A stretch of DNA of 64,000 bases from Hyphomicrobiales bacterium (GCA_930633525.1 CAKNFP010000001.1:3595501-3659500); one strand, 5' to 3'. Numbered from the stretch's first letter, positions 18,970-27,916 are shown. Program-made: numbers and translations. Notes: generated by a model not told the origin, from the letters alone.

Positions 18970-19054
18970 GGGCCGGACCCAACGTCCGGCCCAAAAGTCG
19001 CGCATGACGTCGTCCGAAGATGATCCCCGAGGTCACCAGACCTCCGGGATCATC
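18970..19054 (+). terminator. Stem-loops after the aldehyde dehydrogenase gene
   Basis: Two hairpins: a 9-bp GC-rich stem (18970-18978 with 18984-18992) and a 15-bp stem with one mismatch (19019-19033 with 19040-19054). Neither has a T-run, but together they probably end transcription or protect the 3' end. Confidence 0.55.
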
Positions 19055-19102
19055 ACACCAGTTGTGGTCTTCAGGCCAGGCTTCTCTCATCCCCGCTCAG
19101 AT

Positions 19103-19268
19103 CCCTCCCCTTCAGGGGAGGGTGGCGCCGCAGGCGCCGGGTGGGGTCCGATCTGACGCCGCCCCGGCAAAAGCGAACGACACTACCACCTGGTCAGCAG
19201 AGCATTACTTCCGGCCGCGCAGCCCCACCCGCCCTCGCTGACGCGAGGCCCCCTCCCTTCAGGGAGGG
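19103..19268. repeat. Palindromic intergenic repeat cluster
   Basis: Inverted units resembling REP/BIME elements: CCCTCCCC-TTCA-GGGGAGGG (19103-19122), GGCGCC-GCA-GGCGCC (19124-19138), CCTCG-CTGACG-CGAGG (19233-19248) and CCCTCCC-TTCA-GGGAGGG (19251-19268). The outer two are the same motif in mirrored position. It fills the gap between the convergent aldehyde dehydrogenase and ribokinase genes. A related element lies at 49586-49693. Confidence 0.65.
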
Positions 19269-19299
19269 ATCGGTGCCAGACTTCCACGATCGATTGCCC

Positions 19300-20208
19300 T
19301 CAAACCTGCCTGCGTTCTTCGAGCAGCGCCTCGACATCGTCGCGGCGGGGCAGGCTCGGTTGAGCGCCCTGCTTCAGGCAAGCGAGCGCACCGGCTGCGC
19401 AACCCTGTCGGATAGCGATTTCCAGACGCAGCCCCGCATCGAGCGCGGCCGCGAAAGCGCCGACAAAGGCATCGCCCGCCCCCGTCGTATCGACGGGATC
19501 GACGGGAAAACCGGGACAGCGCGCGGTCTGCCCATCCACATGGGCCAGAGCCCCCTGGGCGCCGAGGGTCACCACGACGCCGAGGCCGAGATCCGAGGCG
19601 AGCTTCTCCACGACATCACTCGCGCCGCCATGCAGACCGGAGCGCTCGGCGACCTGTCGCAATTCCTCCTCGTTGACGATGAGGATATCGACCAGGGACA
19701 GAAGCTTCGTGGACACGGGCCGTGCTGGCGCGAGATTGAAGATGCGGGTCATCCCACGCCCCTTGGCCCAGGCCAGCGCCTTCTCGGTCTCGCCCATGGA
19801 GACCTCGCCCTGCGTCAGCAGGCTGTCGCCCGCAGCCGTGACAATCTCATCCAGCGCCGCCGCCTTCACCTGCGCATTGGCGCCCGGTGACAGCACGATC
19901 TGGTTCTCGCCGTTCGCGTCCACGGTGATGAAGGCAGTGCCGGTAACGCCGTCCGCCGTCGCGACATGGTCGAGATGGACACCATCCGCGTGAAGATGCG
20001 CGAGGGCGAGATCCGCGAAATTGTCAGTCCCGGCCGCGCCGACAAAGGCAACCTCGGCCCCCATGCGCCGGGCCGCGAGCGCCTGATTGGCCCCCTTGCC
20101 CCCCGCCGCCACGACATGGTCCGCGCCGGTGATGGTCTCCCCGGGATGGGGAAAGCGCTCGACCGTGCTGATGAGATCGATGTTCACCGAGCCAAAGACG
20201 ACGATCAT
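19300..20208 (-). CDS. rbsK: Ribokinase (PfkB carbohydrate kinase family)
   Basis: A 302-residue kinase that probably phosphorylates D-ribose (or a related pentose) at O5. The N-terminal PfkB signature is in VVAAGGKGANQALAARRMG (32-50) and the C-terminal signature DTTGAGDAFVGAF (240-252) holds the catalytic base Asp246 and the anion hole. SVNIDLI at the start binds sugar. The ATG at 20208 is preceded by GGGAGG; upstream codons to 20247 are less likely. No ribose transporter is adjacent, although the nearby Gfo/Idh oxidoreductase and ROK regulator are also sugar-related. Confidence 0.9.
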   Translation of the reverse strand: MIVVFGSVNIDLISTVERFPHPGETITGADHVVAAGGKGANQALAARRMGAEVAFVGAAGTDNFADLALAHLHADGVHLDHVATADGVTGTAFITVDANGENQIVLSPGANAQVKAAALDEIVTAAGDSLLTQGEVSMGETEKALAWAKGRGMTRIFNLAPARPVSTKLLSLVDILIVNEEELRQVAERSGLHGGASDVVEKLASDLGLGVVVTLGAQGALAHVDGQTARCPGFPVDPVDTTGAGDAFVGAFAAALDAGLRLEIAIRQGCAAGALACLKQGAQPSLPRRDDVEALLEERRQV

Positions 20209-20458
20209 GAGGCCTCCCAGGTACTCTGCACGCGGACCAACGGACATCCGCCACGCCGCTTATCGCGATTCGCCGGGAGTGTGACACGGATTGCGGGAGG
20301 GAACGAGGGTGGGCGGTATTTGGAATGCCCCTGCGAAAAAGGACTGAATGCCTCTGCCCGATTCAAGAATTCAATCGTGAGAAGCTTTCTCTTGGCAATG
20401 ACACGCCTAACCGCCCGAGCAATCAAAAATATAAATGCTCCACAAAGAGCAAAAATTC

Positions 20459-20737
20459 TTATGACTTATGCGCTTCTGGAATAGCTGGAAAATCCTCGGC
20501 CTCACGCTCCTTAGCGGGATAATATACCGTGACAAAACCTTCCTGCCAGCCAGTTGAGCCCAAAGTCACGGCTTCAAATGAGAACCCTTCCGGATAGTCG
20601 CGAAAACCCGGCTTGTCGCTTAGCTTTTCGATAACCTCCTCGCAATCCTTGGCAGTCACATAGATGCCGATATGCAATAAGGTATCTTCGCGATCCTCGT
20701 ATTCGCGCGTGTACCACAAGTTATAGACCGTATTCAT
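20459..20737 (-). CDS. Small DUF7336-like protein
   Basis: A 92-residue protein (MNTVYNLWYTREYEDREDTL) with the conserved core IGIYVTAKDCEEVIEKLSDKPGFRDYPEGF. This pattern, including KPGFRDYP, is known from a family of small bacterial proteins of unknown function (DUF7336 type). Its GTG/ATG pair (20740/20737) begins directly after the stop of the Gfo/Idh gene, with GAGGGGG as ribosome site, so the two are co-transcribed. Base composition here is lower in GC than in neighbours. Confidence 0.75.
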   Translation of the reverse strand: MNTVYNLWYTREYEDREDTLLHIGIYVTAKDCEEVIEKLSDKPGFRDYPEGFSFEAVTLGSTGWQEGFVTVYYPAKEREAEDFPAIPEAHKS

Positions 20738-20740
20738 CAC

Positions 20741-21988
20741 TCACCCCCTCGCCACCACCGGCACATAATCCTCCAGCGTGGAATCCGGCAGCTCGACGGT
20801 GCGGTTGAGTTCGGAGGAGCGGTAGAGGGCCATCAGCATCTCGACCACGGCGACGCCGTCGTGGAAGGTCTCGAAGGGCATGACACCGCGGCGGAAGCAG
20901 TCGACGAAATAGCGGTTTTCCAGGGTATAGCCATAGATGCCGGCCTCGTCGTCGAGCACGGGCATCAGCCCCTGCTCGGCGTTCTGCTTTTCGACGAGGT
21001 CCTCGCCGGCATCGCCCTCCACGGCGCGCGACAGGAACACCTTGAGCCCGGTGTTCAGCGACGAGAACTCCATCGCATATTCCGGGCCGAGCAGTTCGAG
21101 CGTGATGCGCAGCCCCGGCCCCACATAGGCCCATGAGGTGGTTGCCTCGACGATCGCGGTTTCGCCGTCCGGGCCTGCGAAGGTCAGGATGCCGCGCGCG
21201 AAATCCTCCGCCGGGCGGTTGATGTAGTCCACCCCCGGCATGGCGGCGGCGAGCTTTGCCGCATAGGCGGGCCGCGTCCATTTGAGATTGGCGACGGTGG
21301 CATTGACCGAGACGAGCTTCAGCGCATCGCGCGGCTCATCGGGTGCCGTGAGCAGAAAGCGCCCCACCTCGACGCTGTGGCACATCATGTCCGAGAGCAC
21401 ACCGCCGCCCTGCTTGTCACCCTGCCAGAACCAGGGCTCATGCGGGCCGGCATGCTCCTCCGCCGCGCGGGCAAGATAAGGGCGCCCGGTCGTCGGCGCG
21501 GCGCGGCGCCAGACGATGTCACGACCGCGCTGGACGGCGGTGGAGAACAGCTGGTTCTCGAGATATCCGTGGAGCAGCCCCGCGTCCTCGGCGAGCGCCA
21601 GCATCTCGCGCGCTTCCCGCAGTGTCCGGGCCAGCGGTTTTTCGCAAGCGACCGCCCGGAGAGGCGCCCGCCCCTCCTTCACCGCCGCATGGACGGCGCG
21701 CATGGTGGCGAGCCGGGTGTGGTTCGGCGTGGTGATCCACAGCGCATCGATTTCGCCGGAAACGAGCATCGCCTCAAGACCGTCGAAGCTGCGGCAAGGA
21801 CCGAGATCGAGGCTCTCGGCCAGCGCGGCGAAGCTCTCGCGCCGCTCCGCGCGCGGGCTGTAGACGCCGGCGACGACCACGTTGCGCACGCCGGTCAGCG
21901 CCTGCAGATGGAAACGCGCGATGAAGCCGGAGCCGATGAAACCGATGCGCAAGATGGGAAGGACGGCAAGCGGTTGGGCGGCTGGCAT
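20741..21988 (-). CDS. Gfo/Idh/MocA-family oxidoreductase
   Basis: A 415-residue NAD(P)-dependent dehydrogenase of sugar or inositol type. The Rossmann motif is RIGFIGSGFIARFH (about 14-27) and the conserved EKP is at 116-118 (VACEKPLARTL). The C-terminal half has the GGGVLSDMMCHSVEVGRFLL stretch that corresponds to the catalytic GG..D..H region, with the usual Lys apparently replaced. The ATG at 21988 follows GAGGAAA; in-frame starts to 22153 lie beyond an 11-C tract and lack ribosome sites. It is divergent from a ROK regulator, which may control it. Substrate unknown. Confidence 0.88.
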   Translation of the reverse strand: MPAAQPLAVLPILRIGFIGSGFIARFHLQALTGVRNVVVAGVYSPRAERRESFAALAESLDLGPCRSFDGLEAMLVSGEIDALWITTPNHTRLATMRAVHAAVKEGRAPLRAVACEKPLARTLREAREMLALAEDAGLLHGYLENQLFSTAVQRGRDIVWRRAAPTTGRPYLARAAEEHAGPHEPWFWQGDKQGGGVLSDMMCHSVEVGRFLLTAPDEPRDALKLVSVNATVANLKWTRPAYAAKLAAAMPGVDYINRPAEDFARGILTFAGPDGETAIVEATTSWAYVGPGLRITLELLGPEYAMEFSSLNTGLKVFLSRAVEGDAGEDLVEKQNAEQGLMPVLDDEAGIYGYTLENRYFVDCFRRGVMPFETFHDGVAVVEMLMALYRSSELNRTVELPDSTLEDYVPVVARG

Positions 21989-22281
21989 GACGGTTTCCTC
22001 GGCAAGGCGCATCGCGGCGGTGTTGTTGTAGAGGCCTGTTCCCCAGATCCGGTCCCCCCCCCCCGCGCCCAGGCACGAAGAAACCGAGTCGGCGCGGAGC
22101 CCAGGCCAGGTTATCACGCCATTTTTGTAAAGCTCCCTGACGAAAGCAACCAAAAACTGCGTGTTTCAACCGCAGGACGGGCATCCCCGAAAGACATGCT
22201 CGATGAGTTGACGCCCCGCCACCGGTGATTTAGTCAATCTCCCAGACATTATGGATCCGGTTCACTCCTTGCGAGGTCGTC

Positions 22282-23496
22282 ATGGCAACCGATGCGCCCT
22301 CCACGCCAGTCGCCCGGCAAATCTCGCTGCGCACCGTCATTCAGGCCGTGCTCAACGAAGGAGCGATCTCGCGCGCGCAGATCGCCAAGATCACGGGACT
22401 GTCCAAGCAGACCACCTCCGATGTGGTGCGCGAACTGGAGGATGGCGGCTGGCTGCGGGAGCGCGGGCGCACGCAAGGCGTGCTCGGGCGCAGTGCCGTG
22501 ACCTATGAAATCAACAACAAGGCCGCCTTCGTGCTCGGCCTCGATCTCGGCGGCACCAAGCTGCGGATTGCCGTCGCGGATCTTGCCGGAGCCGTGCTGG
22601 CGGAAGAGGAAGTGCCGACGGACCTGCGGGGCGGCCTTCACGTCGTGGAGCAGATCGCCGCGCTGGCCCGCCGCCTCGCGGCCGCGGCTGATGTCCCCGC
22701 CACGGGCCTGCGCTTCGGCGTGATGGGCACGCCCGGCGTGGTCGACGCCGAGAGCGGCGCCATCACCGTCGCGCCCAATATTCCCGGCGTCGACCGAATC
22801 GATGTGGCGGGAGCCCTGCGTGAGCGTCTCGGCATCACCATCGCCATCGAAAATGACGTCAATCTCGCCGTGAAAGGCGAGCAATGGCAGGGACATGGCG
22901 CGGGCGCCGGCACCTTCGCCTTCATCGCCCTCGGCACCGGTATCGGGATGGGCATCGTGGCGGATGGCAAGCTTCTCCGTGGTGCTCGCGGGGCCGCCGG
23001 CGAGATCGCCTATCTGCCCATCGGCGGCGACCCCTATGATCCCAGGGGATTTATGCTCGGGACCCTGGAGACCGCCGTCGGCAGCAAGGCCATCGCCGAT
23101 CGCTATCGCGACTACGGCGGCACCGCGGGTACAACCGTGCGCGAAATCTTCACGGCTCTTGAGGCCGGCGATGACATCGCAGCCGTGACCATCGACGAGA
23201 CAGCCCGGCTCATCGCGCCAGCGCTGGTCGCGGTGCAGGCGCTGATCGACCCGGAGGTCATCGTGCTCGGGGGCAGCATCGGCGTCAGGACCGAGCTGTT
23301 CGAGCGCGTCCGGCACCACCTCGCCCGTTGCGGGCATGTGCCGCCCCGCCTCGCCATCAGCCGGCTTGGCAACCGCGCCGCCTTGATCGGCGCCATCGGG
23401 ACAGCCCTGACAGACCTTCACAACAGCCTGTTCGGACTCGACGTGAAACCGGGCGGCCTCTCTCTCCCCGCCGTCGGCGTCGGCGCGGAGGCCTGA
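22282..23496 (+). CDS. ROK-family transcriptional regulator
   Basis: A 404-residue repressor-type protein. Residues about 15-65 form a winged helix-turn-helix (GAISRAQIAKITGLSKQTTSDVV). The ROK sugar-kinase-like domain follows, with LGLDLGGTKLRIAVADLAG (about 85-103), IAIENDVNLAV and ALGTGIGMGI. The Cys-rich zinc motif of classical ROK proteins (CxCGxxGCxE) is absent: that place reads GGDPYDPRGFMLGTLETAVG. It lies divergent from a Gfo/Idh dehydrogenase gene, so a sugar or inositol derivative is the likely effector. Confidence 0.9.
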   Translation: MATDAPSTPVARQISLRTVIQAVLNEGAISRAQIAKITGLSKQTTSDVVRELEDGGWLRERGRTQGVLGRSAVTYEINNKAAFVLGLDLGGTKLRIAVADLAGAVLAEEEVPTDLRGGLHVVEQIAALARRLAAAADVPATGLRFGVMGTPGVVDAESGAITVAPNIPGVDRIDVAGALRERLGITIAIENDVNLAVKGEQWQGHGAGAGTFAFIALGTGIGMGIVADGKLLRGARGAAGEIAYLPIGGDPYDPRGFMLGTLETAVGSKAIADRYRDYGGTAGTTVREIFTALEAGDDIAAVTIDETARLIAPALVAVQALIDPEVIVLGGSIGVRTELFERVRHHLARCGHVPPRLAISRLGNRAALIGAIGTALTDLHNSLFGLDVKPGGLSLPAVGVGAEA

Positions 23497-23521
23497 AGGC
23501 GGCACGCCGCCCCAAACGACA

Positions 23522-23546
23522 ACGGCCGCCTCGTGGAGGCGGCCGT
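23522..23546. terminator. Bidirectional terminator hairpin
   Basis: A perfect 11-bp stem (23522-23532 with 23536-23546) and GTG loop between the convergent ROK and hypothetical genes. Confidence 0.75.
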
Positions 23547-23586
23547 GTCACCTAAAACGTGGAAAGCGCGAGCCGGAATAAGCCGC

Positions 23587-24021
23587 TCAGCTCTCCGAAC
23601 GCGGGGGCTGCTGCGGGGCAGGCGCCGGGGTCGGCGTTTCCATGGAGCGACCGACCGGGCGCATGGGATGGCCGGGCTGGCGCGGATCGTTCTTGGCGGC
23701 GGACTGCGCCATGTTCATGACGTCGCGGCGGATGCTCTCGAGCAGATCCTGCCCCCAGCCGGTGTCGCCAAAGCCGATATGCTTCAACGCTTCCTTGATG
23801 ACATCGATCTTGGCCGACACCTCGAAGGTGTTGCGGGCCTCGATGCTGCCGATGGAACGCTCAACCGTGCGCAGCTCGCGCAGGAGGTCGTCACGCAGCG
23901 ACTTCTGATCGTCGGCGTTGATCAGCGGGGACGCAAGCATGCCGCGCAATGCAGCCCAACGCAGGCCGAGAGCCGCAACACTGCTCGATTGGTCCTCGGA
24001 ATTTGGCGGAACATTGGTCAT
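23587..24021 (-). CDS. Hypothetical protein, helical with proline-rich tail
   Basis: A 144-residue cytoplasmic protein. Residues about 15-105 are predicted helical (LRWAALRGMLASPLINADDQ, LLRELRTVERSIGSIEARN, IKEALKHIGFGDTGWGQDLL); the tail from about 112 is proline-rich and disordered. Not recognised. A possible CtrA box lies about 360 bases upstream of its start. Confidence 0.7.
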   Translation of the reverse strand: MTNVPPNSEDQSSSVAALGLRWAALRGMLASPLINADDQKSLRDDLLRELRTVERSIGSIEARNTFEVSAKIDVIKEALKHIGFGDTGWGQDLLESIRRDVMNMAQSAAKNDPRQPGHPMRPVGRSMETPTPAPAPQQPPRSES

Positions 24022-24680
24022 GGTTACGCTCCCACGAGGGTACGATCTACTGAAAGGAGTTCAGTGACGGCAGGACGCCGGCACCAAGGCGATGGAAGTC
24101 CGCTGACAGCGAATCGAGACAAAACTGAGATAACCGCATGGCCATAACATGTCATCGACCATCAGGACGATCACTCGCCTGAATGGTTCGCATATCTTGT
24201 CCTTAGAGCATCACGGCCGAAAGTGTAAGCGCCTTTGGCGAGACATAGGGCAGACTCCGGGCCGACATCCCCTCCCGGCACAGAGGTTATCCCCAATCCC
24301 CACATGTCATGGGCTCGTGCCTGGACTTGGGGCGACAGGACGAAGAGCCAGAAGAGCGCGCGCCGGGCAACGACAGAGTCTCTTAACGATCCGTTAAATG
24401 TCGGATCGCGCCAGAAGAGACCTGCTTGCGAAGACGCCGCTCATCCCTTCGGCTTGCGCCCCGCACAATTCGCCGCTTCGCGCGATCAGAGCCCTGCAGC
24501 GATCATGCCCGGACCACTGCGCTATCCAGGGCCAAGCCCATGCTGCGCGCGTTCCATCCTGTCCGGCACCTCCAAGAAACGTGCCGTCCCGCCAGTCTAT
24601 CGCCCCAGGCGCAGGAGATCTGGAACAAAAATCAGGGATGACCGGTTGTTGAGGGTGAGAAATAACAGAAGGAGACAGAC
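24022..24680. other. Long intergenic region with CtrA-type box
   Basis: About 660 bases without a supported gene. It contains a GANTC site (24376-24380) and a perfect TTAA-N7-TTAA sequence (24383-24397). The rest shows no conserved protein features on either strand. Confidence 0.5.
24383..24397. promoter_or_regulatory. Candidate CtrA-binding box
   Basis: TTAACGATCCGTTAA matches TTAA-N7-TTAA exactly, the binding site of the cell-cycle regulator CtrA in alphaproteobacteria. A GAGTC site, the CcrM methylation target, lies two bases upstream. It is 284 bases before the 25-residue membrane peptide gene. Confidence 0.55.
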
Positions 24681-24758
24681 ATGCGCGGTATCATTCTCTG
24701 GATTCTCGGTGTGCCCGTGTCCGTGATTATCCTCTTGTACCTTTTCAATTTCCTCTAG
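24681..24758 (+). CDS. 25-residue membrane peptide
   Basis: ATG 24681 opens a 25-codon frame ending TAG at 24756-24758. The peptide begins MRGIILWILGVPVSVIILL and ends YLFNFL: it is a single membrane helix with one Arg near the N-terminus and no polar tail. A GGAG ribosome site lies at 24671, seven bases from the start. Peptides of this type, with IxGVPxSVIIL, recur in alphaproteobacteria but have no known role. It lies between the CtrA-type box and the convergent sensor kinase gene. Confidence 0.6.
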   Translation: MRGIILWILGVPVSVIILLYLFNFL

Positions 24759-24787
24759 TGTTATTGAAGCCAGTATAGAAGCGTGGC

Positions 24788-26320
24788 TCATCGCGGCAAA
24801 CTCACGGTAACCTTCAGGCCCACTGGAGATTGGCCGGGATTGCGCGGCTCCAGGACAATGCTCCCCCCGTGCCCGCTGATGATGTCGCGGGCGATCGTCA
24901 GCCCTAATCCCGTGCCACCCGTCTCGCGGCTTCGGGAGGTCTCAAGCCGCTGAAACGGAGCCAGTGCCCGCTCCACATCCTCGGGCCTGATACCCGGGCC
25001 ATTGTCCTCGACAATCACCTTCATCGTCTTTGGTGCCACCACCAGGCTGACCGTTACGGCGCCCCCATATTTGGCACCATTGTGGATGATATTGGCCAGG
25101 GCACGCCGCATGGCGACGGGCTGGCAACGGCACGTCGCGTGATCCGGCCCCATATAGCCCGCCTCCCCACCTTCATCGGTGACATTGTCGCAGAGGCTGA
25201 TCAGCAGTGACGCGATATCGACGGCCCGATGCTGCTCACGCTTGGCCTCCCCACTGGCGAAGGTGAGCGTGGCCTCGACCATGGTTTCCATCTCGGCGAT
25301 GTCGGACATCACCTGCCGGCGCTGCGCCGGATCGTCGAGATATTCCGCCACGAGCCGGAGCCGGGTCAGTGGTGTGCGCAGGTCATGAGAGATCGCGGCC
25401 AAAACCATCGTTCGCTCGTCGACGAAACGCTTCAGGCGCACCTGCATGTCGTTGAACGCGCGAGCGATGGCCGCGAATTCGCGGATCGGCGGAGGCTCGA
25501 TCGGTGTCATTTCGCGCTCACGACCAAGCCTTTCCGCGGCCATGACGAGGCGTTGAAGAGGCTTCAGCATGCTGCGCGCCATCCAAACCGACAGCACGGC
25601 AATAAGAGTGAGGCTCAAGACGAAGAGCGTCAGACTGCGAAGCCGATCCCACTCGAAAAGGCGCGCTCGGAACGGGGCGTCCTTAGGCTCCACCACCAGC
25701 CAGCCTCCATGGGCCTCGCTGTCGAGGGGCAAGCCGATCGCGAACCCGGGCGGCAACACCGTCTCCCGCGCGATGACCATGTTGGGCGGTGCAGGCAGGG
25801 CATCGGCGCCCGGCGGTACCACACTCACCACCGGCGGCCCGAAGCGGCCGCCTTCGCGTTCGGACGGTTCCAGCGTCAGCACCACCGGTGTTTGGTGAGC
25901 TTCAAGACCAGCCTTCAGCAACAGGACGAGTCGGTCAAAAGGCCACTTCACCTCCTCACGAAAGGGCGGTCCCTCGGGTGGCGGCGGCCGGGGGCTCAAC
26001 CAATCCCATGGCCACCACAGGGAACGCGGCGGCTGCGGTGGCGCCGGGCGACGATCGGCGACGGAGAACCGAAGCCATTGCGTCGCTGGCAAGGCCTCGA
26101 GGGCCGCGGCGCGCGCGTCAGGGGGCGTTTTCCCGACCAGCTGGTAGGCCTCGATCGTGGCATCGGCGATCCAGCCCGCCTGGAACACGGTTATATGGGG
26201 CGCGGGAACGAGCAGGAACGCGACGATATTGACGATCTGCACGGCAGCGAGCGTCAGCGTGACCGCGACACCGATGCGCGTCGCGAGGCTCGTCGCAGAT
26301 AATCTGCGCCACAGGCTCAC
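24788..26320 (-). CDS. Sensor histidine kinase (EnvZ-type)
   Basis: Inner-membrane kinase of 510 residues. A membrane helix at about 15-37 and another at about 229-247 enclose a long periplasmic sensor of roughly 190 residues, rich in Pro and Trp (RPAPPQPPRSLWWPWDW). A HAMP linker follows (about 250-302). The phospho-acceptor is His312 in AAISHDLRTPLTRLRL. The ATP-binding domain has the N box NIIHNGAKYGG (410-420), G1 VEDNGPGI, F box FQRLETSRS and G2 GGTGLGLTIARDI. Its start overlaps the stop of the response regulator by four bases, so the two form one operon. The signal is unknown. Confidence 0.93.
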   Translation of the reverse strand: MSLWRRLSATSLATRIGVAVTLTLAAVQIVNIVAFLLVPAPHITVFQAGWIADATIEAYQLVGKTPPDARAAALEALPATQWLRFSVADRRPAPPQPPRSLWWPWDWLSPRPPPPEGPPFREEVKWPFDRLVLLLKAGLEAHQTPVVLTLEPSEREGGRFGPPVVSVVPPGADALPAPPNMVIARETVLPPGFAIGLPLDSEAHGGWLVVEPKDAPFRARLFEWDRLRSLTLFVLSLTLIAVLSVWMARSMLKPLQRLVMAAERLGREREMTPIEPPPIREFAAIARAFNDMQVRLKRFVDERTMVLAAISHDLRTPLTRLRLVAEYLDDPAQRRQVMSDIAEMETMVEATLTFASGEAKREQHRAVDIASLLISLCDNVTDEGGEAGYMGPDHATCRCQPVAMRRALANIIHNGAKYGGAVTVSLVVAPKTMKVIVEDNGPGIRPEDVERALAPFQRLETSRSRETGGTGLGLTIARDIISGHGGSIVLEPRNPGQSPVGLKVTVSLPR

Positions 26321-27060
26321 GCGCCGTCGCCCCGCGCGACCGCAGTCGTGAAAATATAGCCTCCACTGCGGACGGTCTTGATGAGTTGTGGATCTTGCGG
26401 ATCGATCTCGATCTTGCGCCGGAGGCGGCTGACCTGCACATCGATGCTGCGATCAAACAGCTGGCCTACCCGCCCGTGGGCGAGATCGAGCAACTGATCG
26501 CGACTCAATACCCGTTCGGGATGCTCGACAAAGGCCAGGAGCAGATCAAACTCACCGGACGTGAGATCCGTCAGCACCCCGTCCGGCGAATGGAGAGTGC
26601 GGTGGGAGGCATCGAGCCGCCAGCCGGAAAAGCTGAAGCTGCCGCGACCGTTACCCTGCGCTTCGGCGGCTTGGCCAGCGCTCTGCATGCGACGAAGAAT
26701 GGCGCGAATGCGAGCCAGAAGTTCGCGCGGGTTAAACGGTTTTGTCACATAGTCGTCGGCGCCCAGTTCGAGTCCAACGATCCGGTCCGCGTCATGATTC
26801 ATCGCCGTTAGCAGCACAATAGGCACCGGGTTGCCTGCTCGCAGACGCCTGCACAGGGAAAGGCCATCCTCCCCTGGCATCATGATGTCGAGGACGATCA
26901 TATCGAAGCGCCCGGCAGCAAGCGCCGCGAACATACGTTCGCCATTCGCAGCTTCGGTGGTGCGAAAGCCATGATCAGCCAGGAAACGCACCAACATTCC
27001 GCGTATCTGGGGGTCGTCATCAACGATCAGCACATGGGGCTGAGCAGTGGTCGCCGACAT
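26317..27060 (-). CDS. Response regulator, OmpR family
   Basis: A 247-residue DNA-binding regulator. The receiver domain (about 8-120) has the acidic pair Asp14/Asp15, phosphorylation site Asp58 in VLDIMMPGEDG, Thr85 and Lys107 (VTKPF). The C-terminal winged helix (about 145-240) has LTSGEFDLLLAFVEHPERVL and VDVQVSRLRRKIE-type recognition helix. ATG 27060 has GGAG upstream; the frame is open further upstream but not family-like. It is first in the operon with the sensor kinase. Confidence 0.93.
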   Translation of the reverse strand: MSATTAQPHVLIVDDDPQIRGMLVRFLADHGFRTTEAANGERMFAALAAGRFDMIVLDIMMPGEDGLSLCRRLRAGNPVPIVLLTAMNHDADRIVGLELGADDYVTKPFNPRELLARIRAILRRMQSAGQAAEAQGNGRGSFSFSGWRLDASHRTLHSPDGVLTDLTSGEFDLLLAFVEHPERVLSRDQLLDLAHGRVGQLFDRSIDVQVSRLRRKIEIDPQDPQLIKTVRSGGYIFTTAVARGDGA

Positions 27061-27357
27061 GCGCCATGCTCCTTCGTTTTCGATCAGGACGATATGCGCG
27101 CTTCTTAGGAGATGCGCAAACAGGGCAGCAAGCGGATTTCTGTAACGCTTCGTTACAAACAGAAACCCCGTTGTCATCGCCCGTGGCGCAGCACCCGCTA
27201 AACAGGACTTGCTCGGGTCCTGTCCCGGAAGGATCGCGGGAACTCCCCCAGCCGCGGTGCATTCCCGGAATGGGGCGCTCGGGAGAGCTTGCCTGCATTT
27301 CCCGAGACCGAGCACTGATTTTCCGGCCCATTGCAGGGCACGAGGTATGTTGATCAA

Positions 27358-27654
27358 ATGTCGTTTGTTTTCAGCCTTTGCACCAAAACCGCGGTGTCAC
27401 CACAGGCGCGGCGCGCCCGGCCAGTCATAACGCGCAGATCTGCCACGATTGTGGGCTGGGCCGGAGCCATCGCCGCCGGTTTGGTTCTGTGGGGCGGCCT
27501 CGCCGTCCTGTTCGGTGAGCGCGACGGCCGGGTTGTTGTCCTGGCCAGCGATTGTGCCGTGAGCACCTATCGCGATCCTGTCACCGGCCGTAATCGAACG
27601 ACAACCTCGTCGATCGGCACGCTGGAAAAACGCCTCGCCTGCGGCGCCGAATAG
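27358..27654 (+). CDS. Hypothetical single-pass membrane protein
   Basis: A 98-residue frame from ATG 27358. The N-terminal 35 residues are basic and end RPVITRRSATIVG, then a membrane helix (about 37-58, AGAIAAGLVLWGGLAVLFG), then a 40-residue outer part with two Cys (ASDCAVSTYRD, RLACGAE). No family recognised and the ribosome site is poor. It lies divergent to the two-component operon, so it could be a target of it, or not a real gene. Confidence 0.4.
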   Translation: MSFVFSLCTKTAVSPQARRARPVITRRSATIVGWAGAIAAGLVLWGGLAVLFGERDGRVVVLASDCAVSTYRDPVTGRNRTTTSSIGTLEKRLACGAE

Positions 27655-27916
27655 ATCAATTCCGCGACAGTTATCTGGAGCTCTTCGCCGAGACTTGCGC
27701 GCCGGCAGGTATTCCGGCGTTCGAGGTCCCCCATCGACCGAAACGCATCAGCAGCGCGCTGCCAAGCGCTCTCGCGCCAAGCTCAGGGGATGAAGCCGGG
27801 GGTATGAAGCTCCTAGGCATCGAAGCGGCACACCCACCACATGGCCAGCTATCACGCAGGCCTGCGCCAGATTTTCACCGCCTCCCTCGGATTATCCGGG
27901 CCGCGCCACGCTGCTG

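Noticed and set aside
18955..19299. Possible CRISPR array, because of regularly spaced palindromes
   Set aside because: Only two or three units, mirrored rather than direct, without equal spacers or cas genes.
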